Source: Gammaproteobacteria bacterium (lineage in GTDB: Bacteria > Pseudomonadota > Gammaproteobacteria > Xanthomonadales > Marinicellaceae). From it: a stretch of 64,000 nt of DNA. Shown here piece after piece: positions 1 through 7,168 of the stretch. The stretch covers positions 1-64,000 of the forward strand of contig JAUIGR010000004.1 in NCBI GenBank assembly GCA_030430025.1, written 5' to 3'. The translations under genes were made by a program, and so were the position numbers. The notes beneath the pieces were generated by a model. The model saw nothing but the letters and a program-made list of their open reading frames with translations. It had not been told where the DNA came from and searched no databases. How positions within the stretch are numbered: the stretch's first letter is position 1; every line of letters starts with the position of its first letter.

Positions 1-150
1 CAACAAGGTAAGCAACAACAAGGTAAGCAACAACAAGGTAAGCAACAACAAGGTAAGCAACAACAAGGTAAGCAACAACAAGGTAAGCAACAACAAGGTA
101 AGCAACAACAAGGTAAGCAACAACAAGATAAGCAACAACAAGATAAGCAA
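1..150 (+). repeat. 15-bp in-frame tandem repeat
   Basis: Ten consecutive copies of a 15-bp unit are visible. The first eight are CAACAAGGTAAGCAA and the last two carry GAT in place of GGT. The unit is a multiple of three and encodes the pentapeptides QQGKQ and then QQDKQ, so copy-number changes keep the reading frame. A degenerate QQSK tail follows up to about position 190. The array is cut by the window edge, so the total copy number is unknown. Confidence 0.95.
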
Positions 151-990
151 CAACAAAGCAAACAACAAAGCAAACAACAAAAAGCAAACACAGTTGTGGA
201 GCCTTCTACTGGAACAATGCAACCCAACGAGAAGCTCGCACAGAATGAAACACAATCTATCGCCAATAAAATGTCACGTCCATTGGGTAGTGTTGCAGAA
301 TTGGCTGCAAAAAAAGATCCTCTAGTCCCCTCTGGAGCTTTGGATCAGTCAAAAAGCAAGGTTATTGATGACACTAATAAAGAATCAACAACTAGCACAG
401 AACAAGGTTTATCATTTCAACCTGATACTAAGAAACATCAATCATCGACACAATTAGATAAAACATCAGAGAGTAAAAACAGTAAGGAACTTCATGAAAC
501 ACAGGTCAAAGAAAAGTCAGATGAAAATGATCAAATCTCAAAACTTAATAGTGTTGTAAATAAAAAGACAGTCTCCGAGAAAAAATTAACTAAAAAGAAA
601 ATTAACAAGAAAGTCACTAAAAAAACCACTAAAAAGAAATCGAAAGTAAGTAAGAGTAACCCCACTTCGCAAGATGATAACAGTGCTGCTCAAGTAGATA
701 CAAAAACAAATGAACAATCTGAAACTACACCTAAAAATTCAGGAAATAAAAAAGAGCCCACAGAATTAAAAAGCTCTGGTCAAATAAACACTCAAAATAA
801 AAACGACAAATCAAGGAAAAAACCTCCTTCTAATAACGATAATGAGACAAATGCTTCTCAGAAAAAAAGAACAAGTAAGAAAGTAACAAAAAAAACAACA
901 AAGAAAAAAACAAGCAAGAAAAAAGTGAGCAAAAAGAATGTTCAAAAATTGATCAATGAACAACAACCAAATTTATTCCAAGATCACTAA
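1..990 (+). CDS. Gln/Lys-rich low-complexity protein, C-terminal part
   Basis: The reading frame is open from base 1, so the ATG at 196 is internal and the gene begins before the window. The visible 329 residues start with QQGKQ/QQDKQ repeats. A hydrophilic Ser/Thr/Asn/Lys-rich stretch follows, with two very basic blocks of KK-T-KK type near the middle and at the end, recalling histone H1-like or PhaF-like tails. There is no membrane segment and no folded domain that I recognise. The C-terminus is QQPNLFQDH. It could be the disordered tail of a larger enzyme such as an RNA-processing protein, or a DNA/RNA-binding basic protein; the missing N-terminus would decide. A terminator hairpin follows the stop codon. 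Confidence 0.75.
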   Translation, partial: QQGKQQQGKQQQGKQQQGKQQQGKQQQGKQQQGKQQQGKQQQDKQQQDKQQQSKQQSKQQKANTVVEPSTGTMQPNEKLAQNETQSIANKMSRPLGSVAELAAKKDPLVPSGALDQSKSKVIDDTNKESTTSTEQGLSFQPDTKKHQSSTQLDKTSESKNSKELHETQVKEKSDENDQISKLNSVVNKKTVSEKKLTKKKINKKVTKKTTKKKSKVSKSNPTSQDDNSAAQVDTKTNEQSETTPKNSGNKKEPTELKSSGQINTQNKNDKSRKKPPSNNDNETNASQKKRTSKKVTKKTTKKKTSKKKVSKKNVQKLINEQQPNLFQDH

Positions 991-1000
991 AAGCCCAAGA

Positions 1001-1034
1001 ACAGGTTGTGTGCGTAAGCACATAACCTGCTTTC
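1001..1034 (+). terminator. Hairpin after the Gln/Lys-rich gene
   Basis: CAGGTTGTGTGC (1002-1013) pairs with GCACATAACCTG (1018-1029) around a GTAA loop, with one G-U pair. Only a short T run follows, so it may be a weak intrinsic terminator. It lies 12 nt after the stop codon at 990. Confidence 0.6.
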
Positions 1035-1178
1035 GATGACAAGAAACAGTAACCGTAGAATTTTTAACTGCCTCAATAATAGAATGGATACAAATATTAC
1101 ACTCTCTTACATTATTTTTTAACTAAATCAATTACATATAAGTTATTTAGGTACTTAATTTACCTATATTGTTGTAAT

Positions 1179-1219
1179 TTGATTTATATCAAAAAATAGG
1201 TTTAACATAATCTTATAAT
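1179..1219 (+). promoter_or_regulatory. Class II FNR promoter of small-RNA candidate A
   Basis: TTGATTTATATCAA at 1179-1192 is a perfect FNR box. A perfect -10 element TATAAT lies at 1214-1219, starting 28.5 bp after the box centre. This puts the predicted start near 1226 and the box at about -41, the classic position for an FNR-activated class II promoter. An Fnr-type regulator with all four cluster cysteines is encoded at 23249-24040. Confidence 0.75.
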
Positions 1220-1225
1220 CAATAT

Positions 1226-1378
1226 TCATTATTTGGATAGGTCTTAACACCTGATTGACTTAAGCAGGATTGCTTAGGCCAATTAAAAATATCTGAATCA
1301 TGATTGGGTCCGCCGCAGATGCTTTTGGTAAAAGATTGAACAAGTATTAATTGAATTTTGTGGCGGATTTTTATTTTT
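1226..1378 (+). ncRNA. Candidate FNR-activated small RNA A
   Basis: The predicted transcript starts at about 1226 and ends at an intrinsic terminator. The outer stem is TCCGCCGCA (1309-1317) with TGTGGCGGA (1359-1367), including one G-U pair. A small inner hairpin CTTTT-GGT-AAAAG lies inside it, and a T-rich run follows at 1368-1378. A further hairpin TAAGCA-GGAT-TGCTTA lies at about 1261-1275. No convincing reading frame with a ribosome site is present. The promoter, length and terminator architecture recur at 7001-7162 on the other strand. By promoter logic it resembles enterobacterial FnrS, but I see no sequence relation to FnrS. It could instead be an attenuated leader of the small gene at 1456. 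Confidence 0.55.
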
Positions 1379-1455
1379 AAGCTTATGGAGTTATTTCCAT
1401 AAACATCATAAGTCGGTATTAATATAATATATCGGCTGATTTGGAGAGTACTATT

Positions 1456-1578
1456 ATGAACAACAATGATAAAGATAAAAAAAATCTGAGTACCAAGGAT
1501 TCAAAAGATTCAAAGTCTAATCAATCACATAAAAGCGGATCACCTGCTTCTAAAAAACCTTCTGACAGTAAGAAGTAA
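1456..1578 (+). CDS. Small 40-aa hydrophilic Lys/Ser-rich protein
   Basis: An ATG at 1456 is preceded by GGAGAG at 1443-1448, a good ribosome site at about 8 nt. The 40-codon frame ends in TAA at 1576 and is followed within 25 nt by a strong intrinsic terminator. A TATAAT -10-like hexamer lies at 1423-1428. The product is about half Lys, Ser, Asp and Asn, with no hydrophobic segment and no Cys, so it is probably disordered. I do not recognise a family. The tight package of -10, ribosome site, frame and terminator is the main reason to call it a gene. Confidence 0.5.
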   Translation: MNNNDKDKKNLSTKDSKDSKSNQSHKSGSPASKKPSDSKK

Positions 1579-1601
1579 GAAGTAAGAAATAACATCCTTG
1601 C

Positions 1602-1628
1602 AAAGCTGGTTAATACCAGCTTTTATTT
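1602..1628 (+). terminator. Intrinsic terminator of the 40-aa gene
   Basis: AAAGCTGGT (1602-1610) and ACCAGCTTT (1615-1623) form a perfect stem with a TAAT loop and run into TTTTATTT. This is a textbook rho-independent terminator on the plus strand. Confidence 0.85.
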
Positions 1629-1926
1629 GGAAAATAATTAGAAGTTATTATCTGAGGTCATAGTTAAGACTACATGATACCAAGACCAAATTTCATCGAA
1701 ACAAATCTATCTTTATTTCACTTATTAATTTGATATTTGAAACGGGTAATTCAACATAAAAAATTAAATGTGGTTAAACCTAACAAACTATTCATCAATT
1801 AATTTTAATAGTAATATTTAACACTGAGAAAGCACATGAATTATTTAAATTGCGAAACTGAAGGGACAGATGAAATGGTTTTTTATCAACATTCAACTGT
1901 TAGAGAATACATTGTGAACTCTTTGC
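1629..1926. other. AT-rich intergenic stretch, no gene seen
   Basis: I found no credible coding frame, RNA gene or clear promoter between the terminator at 1628 and the IS256-like end at about 1927. Confidence 0.5.
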
Positions 1927-1958
1927 GACCCTGTAAATAATTCTGTGTATCCGCCATT

Positions 1959-2996
1959 TCAAATATAATCGCTTAAGCGCTGTTCAAATTCTATCACGAA
2001 CCGATTCAGGGCTGGTTTCCAGTTTCTAATTGGCATGGTCCATTTCTTTGATGCCTCAGTGATGGCCAGGTAAATGACCTTCTTGGCAGCATCATCACTG
2101 GGGAATAATTTACGCTTTTTGAGGGCTTTTCTGATGACTGAATTGAGTGATTCGATGGCATTGGTAGTATAAATCGCCTTGCGAATATCAGGAGGGTAAT
2201 TGAACAAAGTATTCAGGTTCTCCCAGTGGTTGCGCCAGGATTTACCTATCTGTGGATATTTGTCATTCCACTTCTCACAGAATTGTTCCAGTGCCAGCAA
2301 CCCTTGGTCTTCAGTTGTTGCCTGGTAAATCAGTTTAAGATCAGCTGTCACTGGCTTATAATCCTTCCAGGGCACATATTTTACCGCATTTCGAACCATG
2401 TGCACGATACACAGTTGGATCTGGGTTTCTGGGTAAACTGCATTGATCGCATCGGGAAAGCCCTTGAGGCCATCCACACAGGCAATCAGGATGTCTTTAA
2501 CCCCACGGCTCTGTAGTTCAGTTAAAACGCCCAGCCAGAACTTAGAACCTTCGTTCTCACTGAGCCAGATACCCAATAACTCCTTATGGCCTTCCATATT
2601 CACTCCCAATGCCAGATAAAATGACTTGTTAATCACCTGCCTGTCTTGCCTGATTTTAACCACAATACAATCAAGGTAAACAATGGGGTAGACCGCATCC
2701 AATACCCTTGACTGCCACCCAATGACCTGATCAATCACCGCATTGGTGACTTTGGATATCAGCGTCGGCGATACATCAGCATCGTACATTTCTTTGAAAG
2801 TGGCAACGATTTCTCGGGTGGTTAGACCTTTGGCGTACAGATACAGGATCTTGTCGTCCATTGAGGTGAAGCGAGTTTGATTCTTCTTGACTCATTGCGG
2901 CTCAAATTCGCCATTACGATCCCGTGGAGTATCCAGCTCAAATGAACCATCCTCTGTCCTTAGCGTCTTTGATGTATTAACCCTGCGGCCAAATAC
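1959..2996 (-). pseudogene. IS256 (mutator-type) transposase, truncated and with a nonsense codon
   Basis: The 300-codon open part from 2861 carries typical IS256 features: an N-terminal LYAKGLTTREI block, a YLDCIVVKIR segment holding the first catalytic Asp, CVDGLKGFPDAI with the second, and the C-terminal TTNAIESLNSVIRK with the Glu. Upstream, the same frame continues with family-typical residues (TPRDRNGEFEPQ), but a TGA at 2892-2894 replaces what is normally a sense codon. The frame ends near 2996 without the first 50 to 60 residues of a roughly 400-aa transposase. Truncation plus the stop makes it inactive unless the ATG at 2861 yields a partial protein. Confidence 0.9.
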
Positions 2997-3003
2997 AGAT
3001 CAT

Positions 3004-3435
3004 TTAAGCGGCGTATTTGATTTTGTTATGCTTGAAATATGAGCGAACTGTATCAGGCTTGCTTTGAATGGTTTGCATATGATTCTTTATCTTCTCTTTC
3101 ATTTGTCCCTTCTTTCTTGTTGGCGCACCAGCTCTGAATTTGGCTTTCAAATCACAATTTAAGTATTCATCAGGATTAAGCTCAGGTGAATAACTGGGTA
3201 AATAATGTATTTCAATCTGCTGCTCCTTATCCGCCAACCACTGCTTGACCACTTTGGCATGATGAACTCGTAAGTTATCCAGAATCAAATGTATTTTCCT
3301 GTCACTGGATTTAAGCAATTGCTCCAGAAATTGAATCAAAACCTCTGCAGTGAATTTGTCATCATAAATCATGAACTGTACCTTGCCCTGATTGGTCACT
3401 GAAGAAATCATATTAACCCGTTCTCTGGCTGCATA
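3004..3435 (-). pseudogene. IS630-family transposase, C-terminal DDE fragment
   Basis: The frame encodes the second half of an IS630/Tc1-type DDE domain. LILDNLRVHHA carries the second catalytic Asp and YSPELNPDEYL carries the final Glu region. In-frame similarity (RERVNM) extends about 20 nt upstream of the ATG at 3411 and is then lost. The first catalytic Asp and the helix-turn-helix half are missing, so the fragment cannot encode an active transposase. Confidence 0.9.
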
Positions 3436-3524
3436 GGATAAGGTGATGGCTGCATGCCATCAAACTCTTTTGCTAATCCTAAAGGGCAAGAGTATGATGG
3501 CAACTAAATATTCTGTTTTTGACG

Positions 3525-3917
3525 TCAGTTAAAAATGGGGGGATTACCAATTTCATCTTTTGATGAGTTATCTAACTGTTTTCTGAAACAAAACATTATA
3601 TCTGTTGATTCATCAAAGGATGTATTTGATGAATGAGTCATATCAAATTTTTCAACTGTTTCAGAAGTGTTTCGTTGTATTTCACTACTTACACTGTTCC
3701 ACACTATCCCCACATACAAATCAACGATATCTGAAAACTGTTTATTAAGTACGTTTTGAACATAATCTGCAACACCTGGATGTAAACTTTTAAAAAAACA
3801 AACTTTGTAATGATCTCCCTTGAAATCACTATAGTTTTTATATGATTCGCCTGATGCAATTAAAAAATTTTCAATCTCATCCTGGGTGTCAAGCGGGCCT
3901 GATAATATCGTTTGCAT
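3525..3917 (-). CDS. Hypothetical protein, 130 aa
   Basis: An open frame of 130 codons starts at an ATG preceded by AAGGA about 10 nt upstream. I do not recognise the family. The product is soluble-looking, with three cysteines and no signal peptide or membrane segment. The first 75 residues look foldable (IENFLIASGESYKNY, a PGVADYVQ segment) and the last 50 are Ser/Thr/Asp-rich. It sits between transposase debris and the cardiolipin synthase gene, so it may be a passenger or remnant. The downstream side runs straight into decayed IS sequence. Confidence 0.5.
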   Translation of the reverse strand: MQTILSGPLDTQDEIENFLIASGESYKNYSDFKGDHYKVCFFKSLHPGVADYVQNVLNKQFSDIVDLYVGIVWNSVSSEIQRNTSETVEKFDMTHSSNTSFDESTDIMFCFRKQLDNSSKDEIGNPPIFN

Positions 3918-4023
3918 TTACATTAGATCCTTGTGGGTGAAAATATATTTTTAGGATTAATCGAACGTATTGTCATGATAATTTCTGATGAGTAAGAGTT
4001 GATCGATAACCATTTCAGATAAG

Positions 4024-5448
4024 CTATAAATAAGGGGAAAATAACCAAGCCAGACTGTCCTTTATTCGCGCCAACAATGATCGGGATTCCACTTCTTCAA
4101 AACTCACTTGACGTGATCGTTCAATAATTATCTGCAACTCAGAATTCATTTCTTGGGCAAATTTTTCATCTAATATTTCTACCATTAATTCAAAATTTAG
4201 CCGCAAAGATCTTGGGTCAATATTGGCTGATCCGATCAACACATAACAGCTGTCGATAATTATCATCTTGCCGTGCTCAAACGGTGCTGGTTGATAATAT
4301 ACATTGATGTTCCACTCAAGTAACTCCCACAACATGTTTCGCGATGCAGCATCAACATAAGGTAAATTGCTCTTTTCCGGTAAAATAATATTGATTATTA
4401 TGCCTCGATTTGAAGCCGCTAACAGAATAGCAATCATTTCTCTTGATGGAATAAAGTATGGGGTCATGATGGTCACAGTTAGCTTAGCTGTGCAAATAGC
4501 ACTGTGTATGATAAGGCCCAGTTTATTTAAATCTTTGTCAGGCCCATCTGCAATGACACGACAAGGCATGTTTGCAGTTGGTGAGTTAATTCTTTTGGTC
4601 TGTTTGTAAATTGGAATTTCACCTGTCATCATCATCCAATCTGTCCAAAACAAATCCAGCAGTTGATCGACTATCGGGCCTTGTAACTTGAAATGCATGT
4701 CGGAGACTTTCCTTGCTTGCCCTTTCATTTTAAGGTGCCTGTCGCTGATATTAATGCCACCAGTAAATCCAATACATTGGTCAATAACCAGTATTTTGCG
4801 ATGGTTTCTGAGATTAATGCTTAGACTGGGTGGAATTAATTTTAACGGTAAAAACTTTTCACATTTAACGCCACTTTTTATTAATTTATGAATGATTGAA
4901 GGAAAAGAATACAGCGCACCAAAACCATCAATGAGTACATAAACGTCCACACCCCTGCCTTTGGCATCTGCCAATGCTTCAGCAAACTGATTACCTGTGT
5001 CGTCATTGTCAAAAATATAAGTCGATAGCACAATCAAATTTTTCGCTTGACTCATTGCCTCAAGCATCACAGGGTATGCACCTTCTCCATGACGAAGCAG
5101 AACAACGTCATTGCCTGATAACAACTCCCTGCCCTCGATACTGTTAGAAATATGGATAAATTCATGGTATTTTTGAGCTATTTCGGAGGTGTAATCTGTC
5201 AATCTGAGGTTATCACCTTTGAGCTTATCTTTTTCGGCAATTGTTAAGCTTAACTTCTTGGCAATCCTAGCTATTCGATTGATACCAAAGAAGTAATAAC
5301 CAATTGGACCAATAAATGGCAGGATCAAGCATACAATGATCCAAATGAGTGCAGCCCTGGAATCTCTTTTATCAATTAAAGCATGGCCAGCGCTGTATAG
5401 GCTGGTCAATAAATAAAGGGCAAGAATAACTTGAGTTGAAGAATTCAC
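4024..5448 (-). CDS. cls: Cardiolipin synthase (phospholipase D superfamily)
   Basis: The 474-aa length fits bacterial ClsA. Two N-terminal membrane segments (about residues 5-22 and 33-54) precede two phospholipase D domains. The first HKD motif is NHRKILVID with His216 and Lys218; the second is EHGKMIIID with His392 and Lys394, followed by the usual GSANIDPRSLRLNFE block. These enzymes join two phosphatidylglycerol molecules into cardiolipin and glycerol at the inner membrane. The acetyltransferase gene lies 28 bp upstream in the same direction, so co-transcription is likely. Which of the E. coli paralogues it matches best cannot be settled by eye; the two N-terminal helices favour ClsA. 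Confidence 0.9.
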   Translation of the reverse strand: MNSSTQVILALYLLTSLYSAGHALIDKRDSRAALIWIIVCLILPFIGPIGYYFFGINRIARIAKKLSLTIAEKDKLKGDNLRLTDYTSEIAQKYHEFIHISNSIEGRELLSGNDVVLLRHGEGAYPVMLEAMSQAKNLIVLSTYIFDNDDTGNQFAEALADAKGRGVDVYVLIDGFGALYSFPSIIHKLIKSGVKCEKFLPLKLIPPSLSINLRNHRKILVIDQCIGFTGGINISDRHLKMKGQARKVSDMHFKLQGPIVDQLLDLFWTDWMMMTGEIPIYKQTKRINSPTANMPCRVIADGPDKDLNKLGLIIHSAICTAKLTVTIMTPYFIPSREMIAILLAASNRGIIINIILPEKSNLPYVDAASRNMLWELLEWNINVYYQPAPFEHGKMIIIDSCYVLIGSANIDPRSLRLNFELMVEILDEKFAQEMNSELQIIIERSRQVSFEEVESRSLLARIKDSLAWLFSPYL

Positions 5449-5476
5449 TTGCTTTTAAAGAGCATATGAATCTGAT

Positions 5477-6016
5477 TCAGATATCTAAATCATAGATAAT
5501 TAAAGAGGCATCTTCAGGGTCTTGATGTTTCGAGAAACCAAATTCTTTTGCCAGAACTCTCATTTTCTCATTGGCATAGTTATCTATTGAGTAGAATTTT
5601 TTGATGCCAGCAACTTGTGCAAATTCAATTAATTTTTTAAGCAATTCAGTACCGATACCTTTATCTTGCCAATCGTCAGCTACTGTCACAGCGATCTCGG
5701 CTTTTTTATTGCCAACCTGATCTTCGGCATAACGAACTACCCCGACTATTTTTTTACTTAACCCGTCTTTGCTAATTGCAACAAATGCCATGTCATGTAA
5801 GTGATCAATATTACATAAATCGGCGAGTACTTTGCTGCTTAACACAGCTACGCCTCCCAAAAATCTATTGTGCTTACTTTCTTGAGATAACTGATTAAAA
5901 AAATCTTTTTCTAACTCAATGTCTTCTGGTGTAATGGGTCTTATGATGATTTCGTATTTATCATCAAGTTTAATTTCCCACAAGGGTACTGAACTGTATT
6001 TCATATATTTTCTCAA
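5477..6016 (-). CDS. GNAT-family N-acetyltransferase
   Basis: The 179-residue protein has a single GNAT fold: an N-terminal IIRPITPEDIELE strand-helix, the central VVRYAEDQ strand, and the acetyl-CoA loop DDWQDKGIGTELLKKLIEFA, which matches the Q/R-x-x-G-x-G/A motif. The C-terminus IDNYANEKMRVLAKEFGF is typical of the stand-alone acetyltransferase domains related to the C-terminal part of Pat-type protein lysine acetyltransferases. The substrate is unknown. It is followed 28 bp downstream by cls. A near-FNR sequence lies 52-65 bp upstream of the start, though without a convincing -10 at the expected distance. Confidence 0.8.
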   Translation of the reverse strand: MRKYMKYSSVPLWEIKLDDKYEIIIRPITPEDIELEKDFFNQLSQESKHNRFLGGVAVLSSKVLADLCNIDHLHDMAFVAISKDGLSKKIVGVVRYAEDQVGNKKAEIAVTVADDWQDKGIGTELLKKLIEFAQVAGIKKFYSIDNYANEKMRVLAKEFGFSKHQDPEDASLIIYDLDI

Positions 6017-6067
6017 AAAAACTAATATGGCTGGCTATTCAGTCAACTAATTAATGTATTGGCTGGC

Positions 6068-6081
6068 TTGACAAGAATCAA
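6068..6081. promoter_or_regulatory. Near-consensus FNR box upstream of the GNAT gene
   Basis: TTGACAAGAATCAA differs from the FNR consensus by one base. Unlike the other boxes here it has no good -10 at 28.5 bp on the minus strand, so activation from it is uncertain and it might be a chance match. Confidence 0.35.
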
Positions 6082-6177
6082 AATCGAAATGAATGATGTC
6101 TGTAGTCTATATTGATCCTGTGGCTAATTACCCATTACTCAATCGCAGGGTTAATATAATAATCAAGATGAAAATTT

Positions 6178-6468
6178 TCATTCACCATGTTTAGTTGGGC
6201 CTTCAGTAAACAAATTTGACTTTAGCTCTTTTTCAAAGATTTGATCATTTCTTCTGATCCATTCTAAAATCATCGCTGCGTGTTCTTTTTCTTCATCACG
6301 ATTGTGTGTCAGAATGCTTATTAACTCAGAGTCTTGGCAAACTTCGACCCTTTGATTATAAAAGTCAATTGCTTCTAATTCTTCCATCAACGATTTAATT
6401 GCTCTGTGCATGTCACAGGTTTCATCTGAGAGTCCCTCAACAAGTTCCTGATAATTTTTATTCGACAT
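6178..6468 (-). CDS. Encapsulin-type ferritin-like protein (EncFtn family)
   Basis: The 96-aa protein closely follows the encapsulated ferritin family: MEELEAIDFYNQRV in helix 1 and HNRDEEKEHAAMILEW in helix 2. The known iron ligands of the Rhodospirillum rubrum protein (Glu32, Glu62, His65) have exact counterparts with the same spacing at Glu30, Glu60 and His63 here, as do the entry-site glutamates. This supports a ferroxidase that assembles as a decamer. The ATG at 6468 is chosen over an upstream TTG because GGAG sits 6 nt before it. The protein ends at KHGE without the usual C-terminal encapsulin-targeting peptide, and no shell gene is visible in the window. It lies 61 bp downstream of the FNR-promoted coiled-coil gene and is probably co-transcribed. 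Confidence 0.9.
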   Translation of the reverse strand: MSNKNYQELVEGLSDETCDMHRAIKSLMEELEAIDFYNQRVEVCQDSELISILTHNRDEEKEHAAMILEWIRRNDQIFEKELKSNLFTEGPTKHGE

Positions 6469-6529
6469 AGAATTCTCCAAATTTTAATTAATAAATCAGA
6501 CTAAATACATTTAATAAATAGCTCCAACA

Positions 6530-6832
6530 TCAGTCTTTTTTAGTTAATTTACTTGATTGTATGCCTGTTTTTATGTCTTTGTATGCATTTTTAATTTCAT
6601 GGCCCAATGCCGAGAATCCATCGACTAAATCACTACCGGCATCACTAACACCTCGTTTAATGGTTGAATACTTTGACTTGAAATGAGACCATTGTTTTTC
6701 GCTTTCTTCCCATTTTTCATCAAGTTCTTCTTTCATTAGATGTGTTTGTAGTTTTAATTCGTCTCTTTCGGTTTTTAGCTTTTCATATAACTCATGAGAT
6801 TTGCTTTTAATTTTGTCAGTAGTGTTATTCAT
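6530..6832 (-). CDS. Small coiled-coil stress protein
   Basis: The 100-residue protein is highly charged, with heptad-like Leu/Glu/Lys patterning over about residues 10-55 (LYEKLKTERDELKLQ), which predicts a coiled coil. A second helix follows, with a small-residue face (SDAGSDLVDGFSALGHEIKNAYKDI). Similar short coiled-coil proteins occur in many proteobacteria without assigned function. A perfect FNR box with a -10 element at class II spacing lies just upstream, giving a predicted 5' leader of about 33 nt. The ferritin-like gene follows in the same direction, so the pair may act together under oxygen limitation. Function is unknown. Confidence 0.75.
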   Translation of the reverse strand: MNNTTDKIKSKSHELYEKLKTERDELKLQTHLMKEELDEKWEESEKQWSHFKSKYSTIKRGVSDAGSDLVDGFSALGHEIKNAYKDIKTGIQSSKLTKKD

Positions 6833-6871
6833 AAAAATCCTTTCATAATGGCTTAATTGATTAGAGGTTTG

Positions 6872-6912
6872 ATGATAGATGAAACATAAAAATATCTTTT
6901 GATATAGATCAA
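6872..6912 (-). promoter_or_regulatory. Class II FNR promoter of the coiled-coil/ferritin-like genes
   Basis: TTGATATAGATCAA (6899-6912) is a perfect FNR box. On the minus strand the hexamer TATCAT (6877-6872) begins 28.5 bp from the box centre, the same distance as at the other FNR promoters here. The predicted start is near 6865, upstream of the ATG at 6832. Confidence 0.75.
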
Positions 6913-6927
6913 TAAATCGGGTTTTAC

Positions 6928-6999
6928 GGGTTTTACCCCGATTTTACGGACACATCTGAAAAGGTTTTCTAAATCGTCAGTGAAAACGGGGTAAAACCC
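6928..6999. repeat. 13-bp perfect inverted repeat with 46-bp spacer
   Basis: GGGTTTTACCCCG (6928-6940) recurs as its exact reverse complement CGGGGTAAAACCC (6987-6999). The left arm is itself preceded by a partial copy (GGGTTTTAC). The repeat fills the gap between the FNR promoter of the coiled-coil gene and the terminator of small-RNA candidate B. It could be a protein-binding pair, a folded RNA element or the relic of a small mobile element. Confidence 0.6.
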
Positions 7000-7000
7000 A

Positions 7001-7162
7001 TATAATAAAAAATCCGCCGTTGAATTCAATGAAGATTAAGAAAACTTAACACACATCACATCTACGACGGATTCTGTCATGGCTCAAACAGATGCAAACC
7101 TCTCAAAATACCCAAGCACTATAGCTCGGTTAAATCATCAACAAGGTGAATCCTTACCATGA
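7001..7162 (-). ncRNA. Candidate FNR-activated small RNA B
   Basis: On the minus strand a predicted transcript starts near 7162 and ends at an intrinsic terminator. Its outer stem pairs plus-strand segments 7064-7073 and 7011-7020 (AATCCGTCGT with ACGGCGGATT, one G-U pair). It contains an inner hairpin TTAAG-TTTT-CTTAA and ends in TTTTTTATTATA. The stem sequence, the AGATG following its 5' arm, the ATTGAATT before its 3' arm and the roughly 160-nt length all resemble candidate A at 1226-1378. No supported coding frame is present on this strand. The shared promoter geometry and terminator suggest two related small RNAs. Confidence 0.55.
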
Positions 7163-7168
7163 GTTGAC

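Larger units (their letters stand above)
1927..3440 (-). mobile_element. Decayed IS256-like element abutting an IS630 fragment
   Basis: An IS256-type end (GACCCTGTAAATAATTCTGT) begins near 1927, 32 bp outside the transposase stop. The IS256 transposase similarity runs to about 2996 and stops abruptly, before the usual N-terminus. The IS630 transposase fragment begins directly after, at 3004. The order suggests that an IS630 copy inserted into or recombined with the IS256 copy, and that both then decayed. I could not identify the outer IS630 inverted repeat or target-site duplications. Confidence 0.75.

Noticed and set aside
1-150. A possible CRISPR array
   Set aside because: The units are 15 bp, directly contiguous without spacers, and in frame with an open reading frame; this is a coding tandem repeat.
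3525-3917. Assignment of the 130-aa protein to a transposon function
   Set aside because: It is near transposase debris, but no sequence motif supports such a role, so it stays hypothetical.
6178-6468. An encapsulin nanocompartment operon
   Set aside because: The cargo-like protein is present, but no HK97-fold shell gene is found within the window and the targeting peptide is missing.
7079-7162. A 27-codon plus-strand frame starting ATGGCTCAAACA
   Set aside because: No ribosome site or similarity; the stretch is better explained as the opposite strand of small-RNA candidate B with its own promoter and terminator.
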